Shown: positions 1 to 9,446 of the stretch, in pieces
Layout: each line of letters starts with the position of its first letter
Numbering within the stretch: position 1 is the stretch's first letter
NCBI RefSeq assembly: GCF_021531665.1
Contig: NZ_JADYUH010000008.1
Location: forward strand, 1-58,905
Reading direction: 5' to 3'
DNA from: Prevotellamassilia timonensis
Lineage (GTDB): Bacteria; Bacteroidota; Bacteroidia; Bacteroidales; Bacteroidaceae
Length of the DNA stretch: 58,905 bases
Program-made: the position numbers and the translations under genes
The notes under the pieces: model-generated
The model's input: the letters and a program-made list of their open reading frames with translations, nothing else
What the model was told of the DNA's origin: nothing
The model's database searches: none

Positions 1-480
1 CGCACCTAAGAAAAACTAGGAGCGCACCTAAGAAAAACTAGGAGCGCACCTAAGAAAAACTAGGAGCGCACCCGGTTAAAATTAGCCTTCTCCTAATTTC
101 ACTTAGGTGCGCTCCTAAGTAAACTGCGCGCCGTTGCAGTGTAGGGTTTGCGCTCCGTTTCGTGCAGGGTTTTGAACGCCTCCATGTAGCGTTCTGTGTA
201 GGGTTTACCCCCACCCTTCGTGTAGGGTTTTGCACGCTTCAATGTATAGTTTGTGTATAGTTTGTGTAGGGTTTGAAGCACAAACTATACATTCCGTAAC
301 GCACGGGGAATCAATAAGATACATGGTTGAATATAGGATTTGTGTATAGTTTGCAGAGTTTTTTCTTTTCCCCTTTTATTTACGTATAGTGTAGAGTTGA
401 ATGCAGTTACAACAAACCCTACACAGCGATGAAGGTGCCGCCGCTGTGTAGGGTTTGTGCAGAAAACAGTTGGTGGCTTT
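1..480. repeat. Non-coding repeat island 1
   Basis: No credible gene is seen in 1-697. Positions 1-66 are three head-to-tail 22-bp copies of a unit containing CACCTAAGAAAAACTAGG, cut by the window edge, followed by a degenerate partial copy and an inverted one (CTTAGGTGCGC near 110). From about 120 to 470 the words TAGGGTTTG and TATAGTTTG recur about ten times, mostly in one orientation. The order, array then words, repeats in the island at 24083-25275. Short open frames here are shadows of the repeats. Confidence 0.8.
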
Positions 481-697
481 TCAGACGACAACAGCATTGA
501 AAAAGGTGCTCCCCAATAGCCCCTCGGCGGCGTTGTCCTCGGATTAGGCTTTGGTCACGCATTTTCCTCCCGATGCCACCACGTGTCAAACAAAAAACGC
601 TCCGCCCCAACAAACGGGACGAAGCGATTTTTTTGAGAGGGGGTGTAAGAGAATGCCCCCTTATGTGTTTTCAAAAGAAAACGCCGAGTGCGAAGAC

Positions 698-1216
698 TTA
701 TTTTCCGGCGAGGGGAGACGGAGTGGAATAGACGCGAGCGGCGAGTTCCTTGTCGAGCATGAAGAGACCGTAGCCGTTGTCGCCAATCATGCGAAGGTTG
801 TCAATCATGTTCTGAGCGTTCTCTTCTTCTTCGACCTGCTCGTCGATGAACCACTTCAGCATGCTCTGAGAAGCATAGTCATTCTCGGCGGTGGTCAGTG
901 CGAAGAGGTTGTTGATGAGAGCCGTCACTTTCTGTTCGTGAGCCAGGGTGGATTCAAACACGTCCAGCGGAGATTTCCATTCCTGCGGAACGGCTTCAAT
1001 CGGCTGAAGTTTCACCTCGCCGCCACGCTGCAGCACATAGTTGAAGAAGATGCGAGCATGGTCCTGCTCTTCGCGGAATTGGATTTCAAACCAGTTTGCC
1101 ATGCCGGGGCGTCCGGTTTTGGCACACCAGGCAGACATGGAGAGATAGAGATAAGCCGACCACATTTCGGCGTTGATTTGGGCGTTGATGGCGTCCTCGA
1201 TTTTTTTGTTAAGCAT
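698..1216 (-). CDS. ftnA: Non-heme ferritin
   Basis: Cytoplasmic iron-storage protein that oxidises Fe(II) and stores it as a mineral inside a 24-subunit shell. The 172-residue product has the bacterial ferritin length. The four-helix bundle carries the expected ferroxidase residues: Glu17 in NAEMWSAYLYL, the EEQDHA segment (Glu and His near 50-53), and glutamates in AHEQK and in the acidic DEQVEEE segment. A Bacteroidetes -7 element (TAATTTTG on the minus strand) at 1286-1293 gives a leader of about 65 nt. It looks monocistronic; the next gene on this strand (trkH) ends at 1347. Assignment is secure at family level. Confidence 0.95.
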   Translation of the reverse strand: MLNKKIEDAINAQINAEMWSAYLYLSMSAWCAKTGRPGMANWFEIQFREEQDHARIFFNYVLQRGGEVKLQPIEAVPQEWKSPLDVFESTLAHEQKVTALINNLFALTTAENDYASQSMLKWFIDEQVEEEENAQNMIDNLRMIGDNGYGLFMLDKELAARVYSTPSPLAGK

Positions 1217-1285
1217 AATTGTAAGTGTTTTATTATTGATTGTTTGTTACTGCACTACTTTATCGCCACCGCGGCGACCACACCG

Positions 1286-1293
1286 CAAAATTA
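1286..1293 (-). promoter_or_regulatory. Bacteroidetes -7 element of ferritin gene
   Basis: TAATTTTG on the minus strand fits the TAnnTTTG consensus, about 70 bases upstream of the ferritin start. A possible -33 TTG lies about 22 bases further upstream (1316-1318). Confidence 0.5.
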
Positions 1294-1346
1294 CGAAAAA
1301 ATGAAATGCTTGTCACAAGCCGGACCGAAAAAACTTGTACCGACTT

Positions 1347-2810
1347 TCACTCGTCTTTCCAAAAGCCGGGAACGAAGGGGAGCAGGAGACAGAAGATTTC
1401 CAGACGTCCGGCGAGCATGAGCAGCGAAGACCAGACTAACTGGGCATCGCTGAGCACGTCCCACGTACCGAGTGCGCCGACGGTGTAACCAATGGCAGGA
1501 CCTACGTTACCGATGGAAGTGAAGGAAAGACCAACGGCGTCCAAAGCAGGAAGTCCGCTGAGCAGGAAGAAGAAAATGGAAAGGATGACGAGAAGCACGT
1601 AGAGGCTGAGGAAGACGAGCAAGGTGCGACCCATGCGGGGCGTGATGAGACTGTGCTGAATGCGAAGGGGAATCACGGCATGCGGGTGGAGCATCTGCCG
1701 CAGTTCGCTGCGAATCATCTTCCAAACCATCAGAATGCGCACACACTTGACGCCGCCCGAAGTGGAGCCGGAGCAGGCGCAGACAAAGGAGCAAAGCAAC
1801 AGCACAACCCACGTCACGGGATGCCACAACATGAAGTTCTCATCGGTGAAGCCCGTCGTGGTCTGAATCGAAGCGACGGTGAAGAAACCGCTGCGCAATG
1901 CGTTCTCAAGGGGAAGATGATGCACAAAAAACAAGGTGGCGCTGATGGCGAGGGAGGCAGAAAAATAGAAGCGAAGATAGAAACGCAACTCCTCGTCGCG
2001 GAACACGTCTTTCACACGGCGCTTGATGAAGAGCAGATAGGTCAGCGCGAAATTCACGCCGGAGAGCAGCATGAACACCGTGGTGACCCACTGAAGTAGC
2101 GGAGACTGATAGTGCGCAATGGAGGCGGAGTGAGTGGAGAAACCACCGGTGGAAACGGTGGAGAGAGCGTGATTGACAGCATCGCCGAACGACATTCCAC
2201 AGAGGAAATAGGCGGAGGTACAACTAATCGTCAGAAAGAGATAGACCGAAAGGAGCCAGCGGGCAGTGGTGGAGATGCGGGGATGGAGTTTCCCCGTGCG
2301 AAGCCCGGTGCTTTCCGCGGTGAAGAGTTTCAGGTCGCTGCCGCCGATGTGCGGAAGCACGGCGATGGTGAAGAAGACGATTCCCATGCCGCCAATCCAG
2401 TGGGTGAGACTGCGCCAAAGGAGCAGGCTCTGGGGGAGCGGGTCAATCTCGGGCAGACACGTGGCGCCGGTGGTGGTGAAACCGGACACGGTCTCAAAAA
2501 TGGCGGCTGCAAGGCGCGGCGTCGCACCGCTGAGCAGGAAGGGTAGCGTACCGATGAGCGAGAAGGTGACCCAGGTGAGCGCGACGATGAGATAGCCATC
2601 GCGGCGGCTGAGACGGTTCTCGGCACGGCGACCAAAGTGGCGAAGCAAAAAACCGAGCAACGCCGAGACACCCACGGGAACGCCAAAGGTGAGCAAATCT
2701 GCGTCGTAACCGGCATCGGCAATGCCTACGCCGAGACAAAGCAGGAGCATGCCGGTCTCCAAAAAGAGCAGCATGCCGACGGCTTTTGAGATGAGGGGAA
2801 AGTTGAACAT
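1347..2810 (-). CDS. trkH: Potassium uptake channel subunit TrkH
   Basis: Integral inner-membrane potassium-translocating subunit of the Trk/Ktr system. The 487 residues match the family length and are almost entirely hydrophobic segments with the re-entrant P-loop signatures of the TrkH superfamily, for example TVSGFTTTGAT, LSTVSTGGFSTH and IQTTTGFT, each with the filter glycine. trkA lies 60 bp upstream on the same strand, so the channel and its nucleotide-sensing regulator probably form one operon. The start at 2810 gives a typical first membrane helix (FPLISKAVGMLLFLE). No anomaly was seen. Confidence 0.95.
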   Translation of the reverse strand: MFNFPLISKAVGMLLFLETGMLLLCLGVGIADAGYDADLLTFGVPVGVSALLGFLLRHFGRRAENRLSRRDGYLIVALTWVTFSLIGTLPFLLSGATPRLAAAIFETVSGFTTTGATCLPEIDPLPQSLLLWRSLTHWIGGMGIVFFTIAVLPHIGGSDLKLFTAESTGLRTGKLHPRISTTARWLLSVYLFLTISCTSAYFLCGMSFGDAVNHALSTVSTGGFSTHSASIAHYQSPLLQWVTTVFMLLSGVNFALTYLLFIKRRVKDVFRDEELRFYLRFYFSASLAISATLFFVHHLPLENALRSGFFTVASIQTTTGFTDENFMLWHPVTWVVLLLCSFVCACSGSTSGGVKCVRILMVWKMIRSELRQMLHPHAVIPLRIQHSLITPRMGRTLLVFLSLYVLLVILSIFFFLLSGLPALDAVGLSFTSIGNVGPAIGYTVGALGTWDVLSDAQLVWSSLLMLAGRLEIFCLLLPFVPGFWKDE

Positions 2811-2870
2811 GACGTGAAAGCAACAAAAAGCGGGGAGCCTATAATTATATGGTATAAGTATCCTCTCCCC

Positions 2871-4214
2871 CTACTTGAAGAAGCGTTCGAGTTTTTTGAT
2901 TCCTCCGGCGAGACAGAATGCAACGACGGTGTCGCCGGGTTCGATGACGGTGTTACCGTTGATGAGCACGCCCTTGCCGTTGCGCACGAGACCGCCGAGG
3001 GTGACGGAGTCGGGCAGTCCGAGGTCTTTCACGGGGCGGCGAGTGACCAGCGCCTTGGCAGGTGTCTGGAACTCTGCCACGTCGGCGTTGGCGACGGTGA
3101 GGCTCTTGACGGTGGTGATGTCGGCGCGGAGCATCATGCGATAGATGTGGTCTGCGGCAAAGGTTTTTTTGTTGATAATCGTTCCGATGTCAAGACTCTC
3201 CGCCATGGAGATGTAGTCTGTGTTCTCAACCATCGCCACGGTTTTTCTGACTCCGAGGCGTTTGGCGGCGAGGCAGGCGAGGATGTTTTGTTCGGAGTGT
3301 TGTGTGAGGGCGACAAACGCCTGTGCCTTTCTGACCCCCTCCTCTTCCAGCAGGGAGAGGTCGCGACCATCTCCGTGAAGGATGAGCGTGTGGTTGTTTT
3401 TGACAACTTCGTTGAGCTGCAAGGCTCGTGTGGCGTTGGACTCGAGAATTTTGGCGTGCATGTGGTCAGGCATGTGATTGACAAGATGCACGGCAGTGCT
3501 GCTGCCGCCCATGACGAAGAGATGCCCCACCTCGGGATAGTCCTCCTTGCCCGCCGCGTCACGGATGATGTCGATGTAGTCGGGCGTCGTCATGAAATAG
3601 ACCACATCGCCGGCGATGAGACTGTGGTTGCCGTGGGGAATGAGTGTCTCGTCGCCACGCTTGATCGCCACGATGTGATAGGGCGCATCTGCGCCGCACA
3701 GTTCCTTCAGGGGTTTGTTGAGGATGAGGGCGTTCTCTCTCACCTTGACGCCGAGCAGGATAAGGGCGCCGTTCTGCACCTCCCACCACTGGCGGGTCCA
3801 ACTGCGTTTGATGTTGTGGAGAATCTCCATGCCGGCGAGCATCTCGGGATAGATGATGGAATCTATACCGACCGTGCGGAAGAAATCGCTGTGCTCGGGC
3901 AAGGTGTATTCATAGTTATCGACACGCGCCACGGTGCGTCGTGCGCCGATTTTGGAGGCGAGCATACAGGCGGTCATGTTGTGCGCCTCATCGGGGGTGA
4001 CACCAATGAAGAGGTCTGCTTTCTTCACCTCAGCCTCTTTGAGGGCGGAGATGGAGCAGGGCGGCAGGGCGAGGGTCAGGATGTCAAAGTTGGAGGAGAT
4101 GTCTTCCAACTTCTCGGGATTCTCGTCCATGAGCGTGATGTCGTGGTGCTCTTTGGAAAGCAATTTGGCAAGGTGAGTGCCCACTGCGCCGGCACCGGCA
4201 ATGATGATTTTCAT
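2871..4214 (-). CDS. trkA: Trk system potassium-binding regulator TrkA
   Basis: Peripheral cytoplasmic subunit that gates TrkH through NAD(H)/nucleotide binding. The 447 residues contain two RCK_N-RCK_C repeats. The first Rossmann motif is GAGAVGTHLAKLL at the N-terminus, with an acidic residue at the end of strand 2 (LMDENPE); the second is at about residue 230 (VMGGSSTAVHLVN). The C-terminal RCK_C ends in GNTVIEPGDTVVAF. It is directly upstream of trkH. Its 5' flank is occupied by two nested repeat elements beginning 5 bp before the start codon, so its promoter must lie in or beyond them. Confidence 0.95.
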   Translation of the reverse strand: MKIIIAGAGAVGTHLAKLLSKEHHDITLMDENPEKLEDISSNFDILTLALPPCSISALKEAEVKKADLFIGVTPDEAHNMTACMLASKIGARRTVARVDNYEYTLPEHSDFFRTVGIDSIIYPEMLAGMEILHNIKRSWTRQWWEVQNGALILLGVKVRENALILNKPLKELCGADAPYHIVAIKRGDETLIPHGNHSLIAGDVVYFMTTPDYIDIIRDAAGKEDYPEVGHLFVMGGSSTAVHLVNHMPDHMHAKILESNATRALQLNEVVKNNHTLILHGDGRDLSLLEEEGVRKAQAFVALTQHSEQNILACLAAKRLGVRKTVAMVENTDYISMAESLDIGTIINKKTFAADHIYRMMLRADITTVKSLTVANADVAEFQTPAKALVTRRPVKDLGLPDSVTLGGLVRNGKGVLINGNTVIEPGDTVVAFCLAGGIKKLERFFK

Positions 4215-4219
4215 TCTAT

Positions 4220-4585
4220 GGGGAACCTAAGTAATATGAAAAAAATAAGTTGCGTCAGATTTGAATTAGATTTTCGAGGTCAGATTTTCACCCGAAGAAG
4301 GAGCATAGCCGTAGCTATGTGACTGATGAGGGAGGAAATATGGACCGATAAGATTTTCAAAGATGATGCAGGTTATTTTTTGAGGATTACTAAAAACAGG
4401 TTGAGTTGATCTTTGATTTCTTAGAGATGAACTTTTGGCAGTTGAGGGGGCATGGCGAGCCATGTGACTGACGGGACTCACAAAAAGGGCGCGCTAAGAA
4501 ATGAATTACTCTTAAAGACTCTGCAACCCAAAAAGGCAGCGCTTTCCTTTGAACGCTCCTTATCCCGTCATTTATAGAACACCTC
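4220..4585 (+). repeat. Hairpin element B, copy B1 (split by A1)
   Basis: A diverged copy of the 191-bp element B (other copies at 16696 and 23860). Its left end (GGGGAACCTAA, compare GGGGTGTTCTAA) is separated from its body by element A1 at 4231-4390. The body runs from about 4394 to the right end GAACACCTC at 4585. The apical hairpin reads CATGGC-GA-GCCATG, a compensatory variant of CATAGC-GG-GCTATG in the intact copies. Confidence 0.75.
4231..4390 (+). repeat. Hairpin element A, copy A1 (160 bp)
   Basis: Non-coding 160-bp element with ends GTAAT and ATTAC inside imperfect terminal inverted repeats of about 27 bp. It is flanked by TAA on both sides (4228-4230, 4391-4393), read as a 3-bp target duplication. 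The centre is CATAGC-CGTA-GCTATG. It is inserted in element B1. No transposase is encoded. Confidence 0.9.
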
Positions 4586-4634
4586 ACTCTCTGATAACGG
4601 AGTAATTCGCTGCGAGGAGGACTGCAGCCCCTAA

Positions 4635-4794
4635 GTAATCTGAAAATAATAAGTTGCGTCAGATTTGAATGACATTTTCGAGGTCAGATTTTCACCCGAA
4701 GAAGGAGCATAGCCGTAGTTATGTGACTGATGAGGGAGGAAATATGGACCGAAAAGATTTTCAAAGATGATGCAGGTTATTTTTTGAGGATTAC
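4635..4794 (+). repeat. Hairpin element A, copy A2 (160 bp)
   Basis: Same length and orientation as A1, flanked by TAA at 4632-4634 and 4795-4797. Its last base and the duplication form the stop codon of dxs (see findings). Confidence 0.9.
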
Positions 4795-6698
4795 TAAATC
4801 TTCAAAATGGCTTCGGCGATGCCTTCGGCGTTCAAGCCGCAGAGGGCGCGAAGTTCCGCCACCGTGCCGTGTTCCACGAAGTGGTCAGGCAGCCCGAGGC
4901 GCACGATTTGCGGATGGAAACCGTGGTCGGACATCCATTCCTCCACCGCACTTCCCATGCCGCCGGCACGGGAACCGTCTTCCACCGTGACGATGCGCTC
5001 AAACTTCGCTGCAATCTCGCGGAGCATCTTCTCATCCAGCGGTTTGACAAAGCGGAGATCGTAGTGCGCCACGCTGAGTCCGCCAGCCTTTCCTTCGGCG
5101 AGACGGATGGCTTTCTCCGCTTCCGTGCCAATGGGACCAAGGGAGATGACGGCAATTTGTTCGCCGTCCTTCAAGCGACGCCCGGTGCCGACGGGCACCA
5201 TCTCCAACGGACACTTCCAATCAACGAGAGAACCTCTGCCGCGAGGATAGCGCAAGACCCAGGGGCAGTCCTCGGAGGCTTGGGCAGTGAACATGAGTCG
5301 GCGGAGTTCGTGCTCGTCAAACGGCGAAGCAATCACGAGGTTGGGCACGGTGCGGAGCGAAGGGATGTCAAAAGCACCGTGGTGGGTCGGACCGTCTTCA
5401 CCAACCAGACCGGCACGGTCGAGACAGAGCACAACGGGCAGCGAGGGCAGTGCCACGTCATGGATGACGTTGTCGTAGGCTCGCTGGGCAAAGGCGGAGT
5501 ATATGTTACAGAAAGGTTTAAGTCCTTCTTTCGCCATGCCGGCAGAGAAGGTGACGGCGTGTCCTTCGGCGATACCGACATCAAAGGCGCGGTCGGGCAT
5601 CTCGTTCATCAGGATGTTCATGGAACAACCTGTGGGCATGGCGGGTGTGACCCCGACGACGAGAGGATTCATGCGGGCGAGTTCCAGGAGCGTATGTCCG
5701 AAGACGTCTTGGAACTTGGGCGGCAAGGGGCGTCCGGGGTCTTCCTTGATTCTCTCTCCGGTCTCCACGTCAAACTTGCCGGGCGCGTGCCAGATGGTGG
5801 CTTCCTTCTCGGCGGGCTCATAGCCTTTTCCCTTGACGGTGTGGATGTGGAGGAGTTTGGGACCTTTCATGTCCTTTATCTCTCTCAAGACCCTGACGAG
5901 ATCTTTGACGTTGTGTCCGTCGGTAGGTCCGAAGTAGCGGATGTTCAGCCCCTCAAAGATGTTCTGCTGGTTGGTCAGGAGGGATTTCAGCGAGTTGTTG
6001 AAACGAAGGATGGAATTGCGGCGCTTCGGCGTCAACCACCCGATTTTCTCGAAGAGGTGGGAAAGGGCAAAGCGCAAGCGATTGTAGCGATTAGAAGTGT
6101 GAAGATGCAACAAATATTCCTTCATGCCGCCGACCGGTCGGTCGATGCTCATGTTGTTGTCGTTGAGGATGACAAGGAGGTTGTTGGGCGTGTCGGAAGC
6201 GTTGTTGAGACCCTCAAAGGCAAGTCCTCCACTCATGGCTCCGTCGCCGATGAGTGCCACGACGTGGCGGTCGGGGTGTCCGTTCTTCAGCGTGGCGAGC
6301 GCCATGCCGAGGGCTGCGGAAATGGAGTTGGAGGCATGACCGCAGGGAAAGGTGTCATATTCACTCTCCTCGGGCGAGGGGAAAGGACGGATGCCGTGGA
6401 GTTTGCGGTTGGTGTGGAAGGCATCGCGGCGTCCGGTCAGGATTTTGTGACCGTAGGCTTGGTGCCCGACGTCCCAGACAAGACGGTCGTAGGGGGTGTC
6501 AAAGACATAGTGCAACGCCACGGTGATTTCCACCGTTCCAAGACTGGAGGCGAAATGTCCCGGGTTGTCGGACAGTTCCTTGATGATGTCGTGCCGCAGT
6601 TCGTCACACACTTTGGGCAACGCGTCCAAGGGGAGTTGCCGCAAATCGGCGGGGGAATTGATATGTGGGAGATACTTATAGTCTGCGTCCATAATCAC
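4794..6698 (-). CDS. dxs: 1-deoxy-D-xylulose-5-phosphate synthase
   Basis: Thiamine-diphosphate enzyme that condenses pyruvate and glyceraldehyde 3-phosphate in the first step of the MEP isoprenoid pathway (also the precursor for thiamine and pyridoxal). The 634 residues match the family. The diphosphate-binding motif GDGAMSGG is followed by ILNDNNMSI, the catalytic glutamate is in [15 protein letters not shown], and the transketolase C-domain ends in [10 protein letters not shown]. The start at 6698 (MIMDADYKY) could be two codons later. The UAG stop is built from the end of repeat A2 and its target duplication. pepT lies 52 bp upstream on the same strand. Confidence 0.96.
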   Translation of the reverse strand: MIMDADYKYLPHINSPADLRQLPLDALPKVCDELRHDIIKELSDNPGHFASSLGTVEITVALHYVFDTPYDRLVWDVGHQAYGHKILTGRRDAFHTNRKLHGIRPFPSPEESEYDTFPCGHASNSISAALGMALATLKNGHPDRHVVALIGDGAMSGGLAFEGLNNASDTPNNLLVILNDNNMSIDRPVGGMKEYLLHLHTSNRYNRLRFALSHLFEKIGWLTPKRRNSILRFNNSLKSLLTNQQNIFEGLNIRYFGPTDGHNVKDLVRVLREIKDMKGPKLLHIHTVKGKGYEPAEKEATIWHAPGKFDVETGERIKEDPGRPLPPKFQDVFGHTLLELARMNPLVVGVTPAMPTGCSMNILMNEMPDRAFDVGIAEGHAVTFSAGMAKEGLKPFCNIYSAFAQRAYDNVIHDVALPSLPVVLCLDRAGLVGEDGPTHHGAFDIPSLRTVPNLVIASPFDEHELRRLMFTAQASEDCPWVLRYPRGRGSLVDWKCPLEMVPVGTGRRLKDGEQIAVISLGPIGTEAEKAIRLAEGKAGGLSVAHYDLRFVKPLDEKMLREIAAKFERIVTVEDGSRAGGMGSAVEEWMSDHGFHPQIVRLGLPDHFVEHGTVAELRALCGLNAEGIAEAILKI

Positions 6699-6749
6699 AA
6701 ATTTCGCTCGGCGGTGAGCACAGTTGTCTCATCGCCGAGCGATAGATTT

Positions 6750-7976
6750 TTAGATGCCGCGAGCGGTCATTTCAATGATTTTCACCACGAGGCGTGATGC
6801 CTTTTCCAACGAAGGAATGGGGAGGAATTCGTGAGGACCGTGGAAGTTCAGTCCGCCGGCAAAGATGTTGGGACAGGGCAGTCCCATGAAGGAGAGCTGT
6901 GCGCCGTCCGTGCCGCCGCGGATGGCTCTGACTTTGGGTTCGATGTCAATCTCTCGCATGGCGTCAAGGACGATGTCGATGATGTGGGGCATGGGCTCGA
7001 CTTGCTGACGCATGTTGCGATACTGCTCGGTGATGGTGGCAGTGGCAACGCCTTCGCCATATTTCGCATTGACCCATGCCACGGCTTTTTCCACAAATGT
7101 CTTTCTCTCTTCAAAGCGCGCGCTGTCGTGGTCGCGGATGATGAAGGAAAGGGAAGCGTGCTCCACGTTTCCCTCGATGTGAAGGAGATGGTAGAAGCCC
7201 TCATATTCGGCAGTGTGTTCCGGTGTCTCGTGAGTGGGGAATTCGGCAGCGAGCACGGCGGCGACCTGTGCAGCGTTTATCATTTTTCCTTTGGCATAGC
7301 CCGGATGCACGCTGACGCCCTTGATGTCGATTTTGGCAGCGGCGGCGTTGAAGTTTTCATATTCCAACTCACCGAGTTCGCCTCCGTCCATGGTGTAAGC
7401 CCACTGACAGCCGAACTTCTCCACGTCGAAGGCTTTGGCACCGAGTCCGATTTCTTCGTCGGGATTGAAGCCAACGCGCACCTTGCCGTGTTTGATTTCG
7501 GGGTGTTCAAGGAGATAAGCCATGGCTTGCACGATTTCGGCGATGCCGGCTTTGTCATCGGCGCCGAGGAGGGTGGTACCGTCGGTGACGATGAGGTCTT
7601 CTCCGATGTGGGCTTTGAGTTCGGGGAACTTCTCGGGCGTGGTGACGATGCTCTTCTCTTCGTTCAGGACGATGGGCGCGCCATCGTAGGCTTTGACGAT
7701 GCGGGGCTTGACGTTTTCGCCGGAGCAGTCGGGGCTGGTGTCCATGTGGGCAATGAAGCCGATGACGGGCACGTCATCGGTGGTGTTTGCGGGGAGGGTG
7801 GCATAGACGCAACCGTTGTCGGTCATTTCAACGTCTTCAAGTCCGAGCGTCTCCAGTTCGTTTTTGAGGAAGCGGGCGAGGTTGAACTGTTTGTCGGTGG
7901 AGGGTGTTTTACCGGTGTCTTCGGCAGACTGTGTGTCGAAGGCTACGTATTGGAGGAATCTTTCAACAATATTCAT
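6750..7976 (-). CDS. pepT: Peptidase T (tripeptide aminopeptidase)
   Basis: Cytoplasmic M20B dizinc aminopeptidase that removes the N-terminal residue of tripeptides. The metal and catalytic motifs are all present: [33 protein letters not shown] and, near the C-terminus, LNFHGPHE. A longer frame begins at 8003, but a -7 promoter element occupies 8001-8008, so translation should start at 7976 (MNIVERF), giving 408 residues, the usual length of the family. Its location next to dxs shows no functional link. Confidence 0.95.
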   Translation of the reverse strand: MNIVERFLQYVAFDTQSAEDTGKTPSTDKQFNLARFLKNELETLGLEDVEMTDNGCVYATLPANTTDDVPVIGFIAHMDTSPDCSGENVKPRIVKAYDGAPIVLNEEKSIVTTPEKFPELKAHIGEDLIVTDGTTLLGADDKAGIAEIVQAMAYLLEHPEIKHGKVRVGFNPDEEIGLGAKAFDVEKFGCQWAYTMDGGELGELEYENFNAAAAKIDIKGVSVHPGYAKGKMINAAQVAAVLAAEFPTHETPEHTAEYEGFYHLLHIEGNVEHASLSFIIRDHDSARFEERKTFVEKAVAWVNAKYGEGVATATITEQYRNMRQQVEPMPHIIDIVLDAMREIDIEPKVRAIRGGTDGAQLSFMGLPCPNIFAGGLNFHGPHEFLPIPSLEKASRLVVKIIEMTARGI

Positions 7977-8000
7977 GGTTCTTTGGTTATTTTCAACTCG

Positions 8001-8008
8001 CAAAAGTA
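8001..8008 (-). promoter_or_regulatory. -7 element of pepT
   Basis: TACTTTTG on the minus strand fits TAnnTTTG, 24 nt before the chosen start. It overlaps the alternative upstream start and so decides against it. Confidence 0.5.
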
Positions 8009-8291
8009 ACCATTTCCGCTGAACCGCGCTTCATGTTCTCTCTTTTTCCTTGATTTTAGGCAGTTTTCGTGCGCGGCATACGGTTCGTACACGGCTCTTC
8101 TATTCTTACATCTATTTTTTGAACACGAATCGAATGAAGGTTTTTGAACACAAGTCCTAACCTGTGCCACGAACTGCGCTGCGAAGGCACACTCTGTCTT
8201 GATGCATACGAGCAGAGCGCCGCAGCGCGGATGGGCAGTAAAATGGAACAGGTGGCGAAATCTTTGCGTTGCAGACGATGGGTTTATCCGG
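8009..8291. other. Intergenic region without recognised gene
   Basis: About 280 bases between the hemerythrin-LuxR regulator and the pepT promoter. No gene with a credible start was seen on either strand. The imperfect GC-rich palindrome GCGCCGCAGCGC at about 8218 could help terminate the regulator transcript. Most of the stretch is unexplained. Confidence 0.4.
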
Positions 8292-9245
8292 TCATTTCTT
8301 GATTTGCTCGATGTCAACGAGGTGGTTGGCGACGGCATAGATGGTGAGACCGGCGACGCTGTGGATTCCGAGTTTGCGGGCGATGTTCTTGCGATGCGTG
8401 AGCACCGTGTTGAGGGAGATGAAGAGTTTTCCCGCAATTTCTTTGTTCGACATGCCGCAGACAACGCAGTGAAGCACTTCCCTTTCGCGCTCGGAGAGAT
8501 TGCTGTCGGGCGTGGCAGCGGACACTGCTGCAGCGGCAGGCTGTGCACCGTCCACGCGCACCCGTGCTTCCAAGATTCTGACGGCAGGCACGAAGATGCT
8601 GTCCTCCACGAGACAGTGGAGACGCAGGTCGTTCTCGCAGGTGAAAATGTCAAAGAGCACGGAGTGAAGGAGTTCGGTGCGTCCCGAGGGAGCGTAGTAG
8701 CGAATGATGATGTTTTTGAGTTCCTGCAGTTTGGTGTCGATGCTGCCATGGACGCGGGCATAGCGTTCAATGCTGTAGTCCTCGGAGACTTCCCCTTGCA
8801 GCAGACGAGCGACATAGGCAAAGACCCGCTTGTTCTCGTGTTGCATGTGCTTCCTCACCTCCTCCATGTAGTCGTCATAGTAGCGAAGGATGTGATAGGA
8901 AACGTCATCGGGGCGGGAGCAGTCCAGTGCTTCGAGGAGTTTGCGCCGGATGGCGGGAAGTTGGAAGTCGAGGAAATAGTTGTGTGCGCGGCGGAGATAG
9001 TCAGTGAGGCAGTTGACGGAGAGTTGTTCAAGTTCTTCGGGCAGTTCTCTCGCATTTTGCTTGATGAAATTGGCAACGGTGACGAAGGTGAAGGCATCGA
9101 CACCCTGTTCCTCGCAAACCTGTGCGACCGTCTTGTCGCCCACCCCGAGGGGGAGACCGAAGCGTGCCATCAGTTGAAGCAGTCCGGGCTGGTCGCTGAT
9201 GAGTTCCGCCATGGGATGCGTCTCTTTGTATTTTCCGTGAATCAT
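8292..9245 (-). CDS. DUF542-hemerythrin-LuxR transcriptional regulator
   Basis: A 317-residue three-part protein. Residues about 12-70 resemble the DUF542 (ScdA_N) domain of iron-sulfur-cluster repair (RIC/YtfE) proteins. Residues 85-225 are hemerythrin-like helices with candidate di-iron ligands His88, His133, His136-Glu137, His194, His210 and Glu214-Asp215. Residues 248-310 are a LuxR/GerE helix-turn-helix (LSEREREVLHCVVCGMSNKEIA). The double-cysteine motif of classical RIC proteins is absent from the DUF542 part. The likely role is a cytoplasmic regulator sensing NO, oxygen or iron state; targets are unknown. It is transcribed away from the plus-strand unit at 9447. A TAATTTTG box at 9269-9276 supports the start. 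Confidence 0.88.
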   Translation of the reverse strand: MIHGKYKETHPMAELISDQPGLLQLMARFGLPLGVGDKTVAQVCEEQGVDAFTFVTVANFIKQNARELPEELEQLSVNCLTDYLRRAHNYFLDFQLPAIRRKLLEALDCSRPDDVSYHILRYYDDYMEEVRKHMQHENKRVFAYVARLLQGEVSEDYSIERYARVHGSIDTKLQELKNIIIRYYAPSGRTELLHSVLFDIFTCENDLRLHCLVEDSIFVPAVRILEARVRVDGAQPAAAAVSAATPDSNLSEREREVLHCVVCGMSNKEIAGKLFISLNTVLTHRKNIARKLGIHSVAGLTIYAVANHLVDIEQIKK

Positions 9246-9268
9246 GGGAAGACAGCGTTTTTACGCTG

Positions 9269-9276
9269 CAAAATTA
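9269..9276 (-). promoter_or_regulatory. -7 element of hemerythrin-LuxR gene
   Basis: TAATTTTG on the minus strand, 23 nt before the start codon at 9245. Confidence 0.5.
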
Positions 9277-9391
9277 AGTTTTTTCTTTCATCACGGCGGC
9301 TCACCAAAAGTGGGTATTTCTTCGGCGTCAGAGGTGAGAAACGGCAGAAAAGGGGTTCACGCGGTGGGAGGGAGAATGCCCCAACAGTGTG

Positions 9392-9423
9392 ATTGCGAGG
9401 GCTTCGGCATCGCCCTACCTTTG
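9392..9423 (+). promoter_or_regulatory. Promoter of the 9447-14257 unit
   Basis: ATTG at 9392-9395, 20 bases, then TACCTTTG at 9416-9423: a near-consensus Bacteroidetes -33/-7 pair 23 bases before the ATG of the small secreted protein. Confidence 0.7.
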
Positions 9424-9446
9424 CAAATGATTTTTAACCAAGTTTT

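Noticed and set aside
1-66. Possible CRISPR array
   Set aside because: The 22-bp units are directly adjacent with no unique spacers, and no cas gene is present.
120-470. TAGGGTTTG words as a cluster of Bacteroidetes promoters
   Set aside because: They have three bases between TA and TTTG rather than two, lack -33 boxes, and no genes follow.
551-1420. 289-codon plus-strand frame opposite ferritin
   Set aside because: Shadow of the ferritin gene: no family motifs and odd composition. The same applies to the long antisense frames opposite trkA, dxs, groEL, cysN, pepT and fkp.
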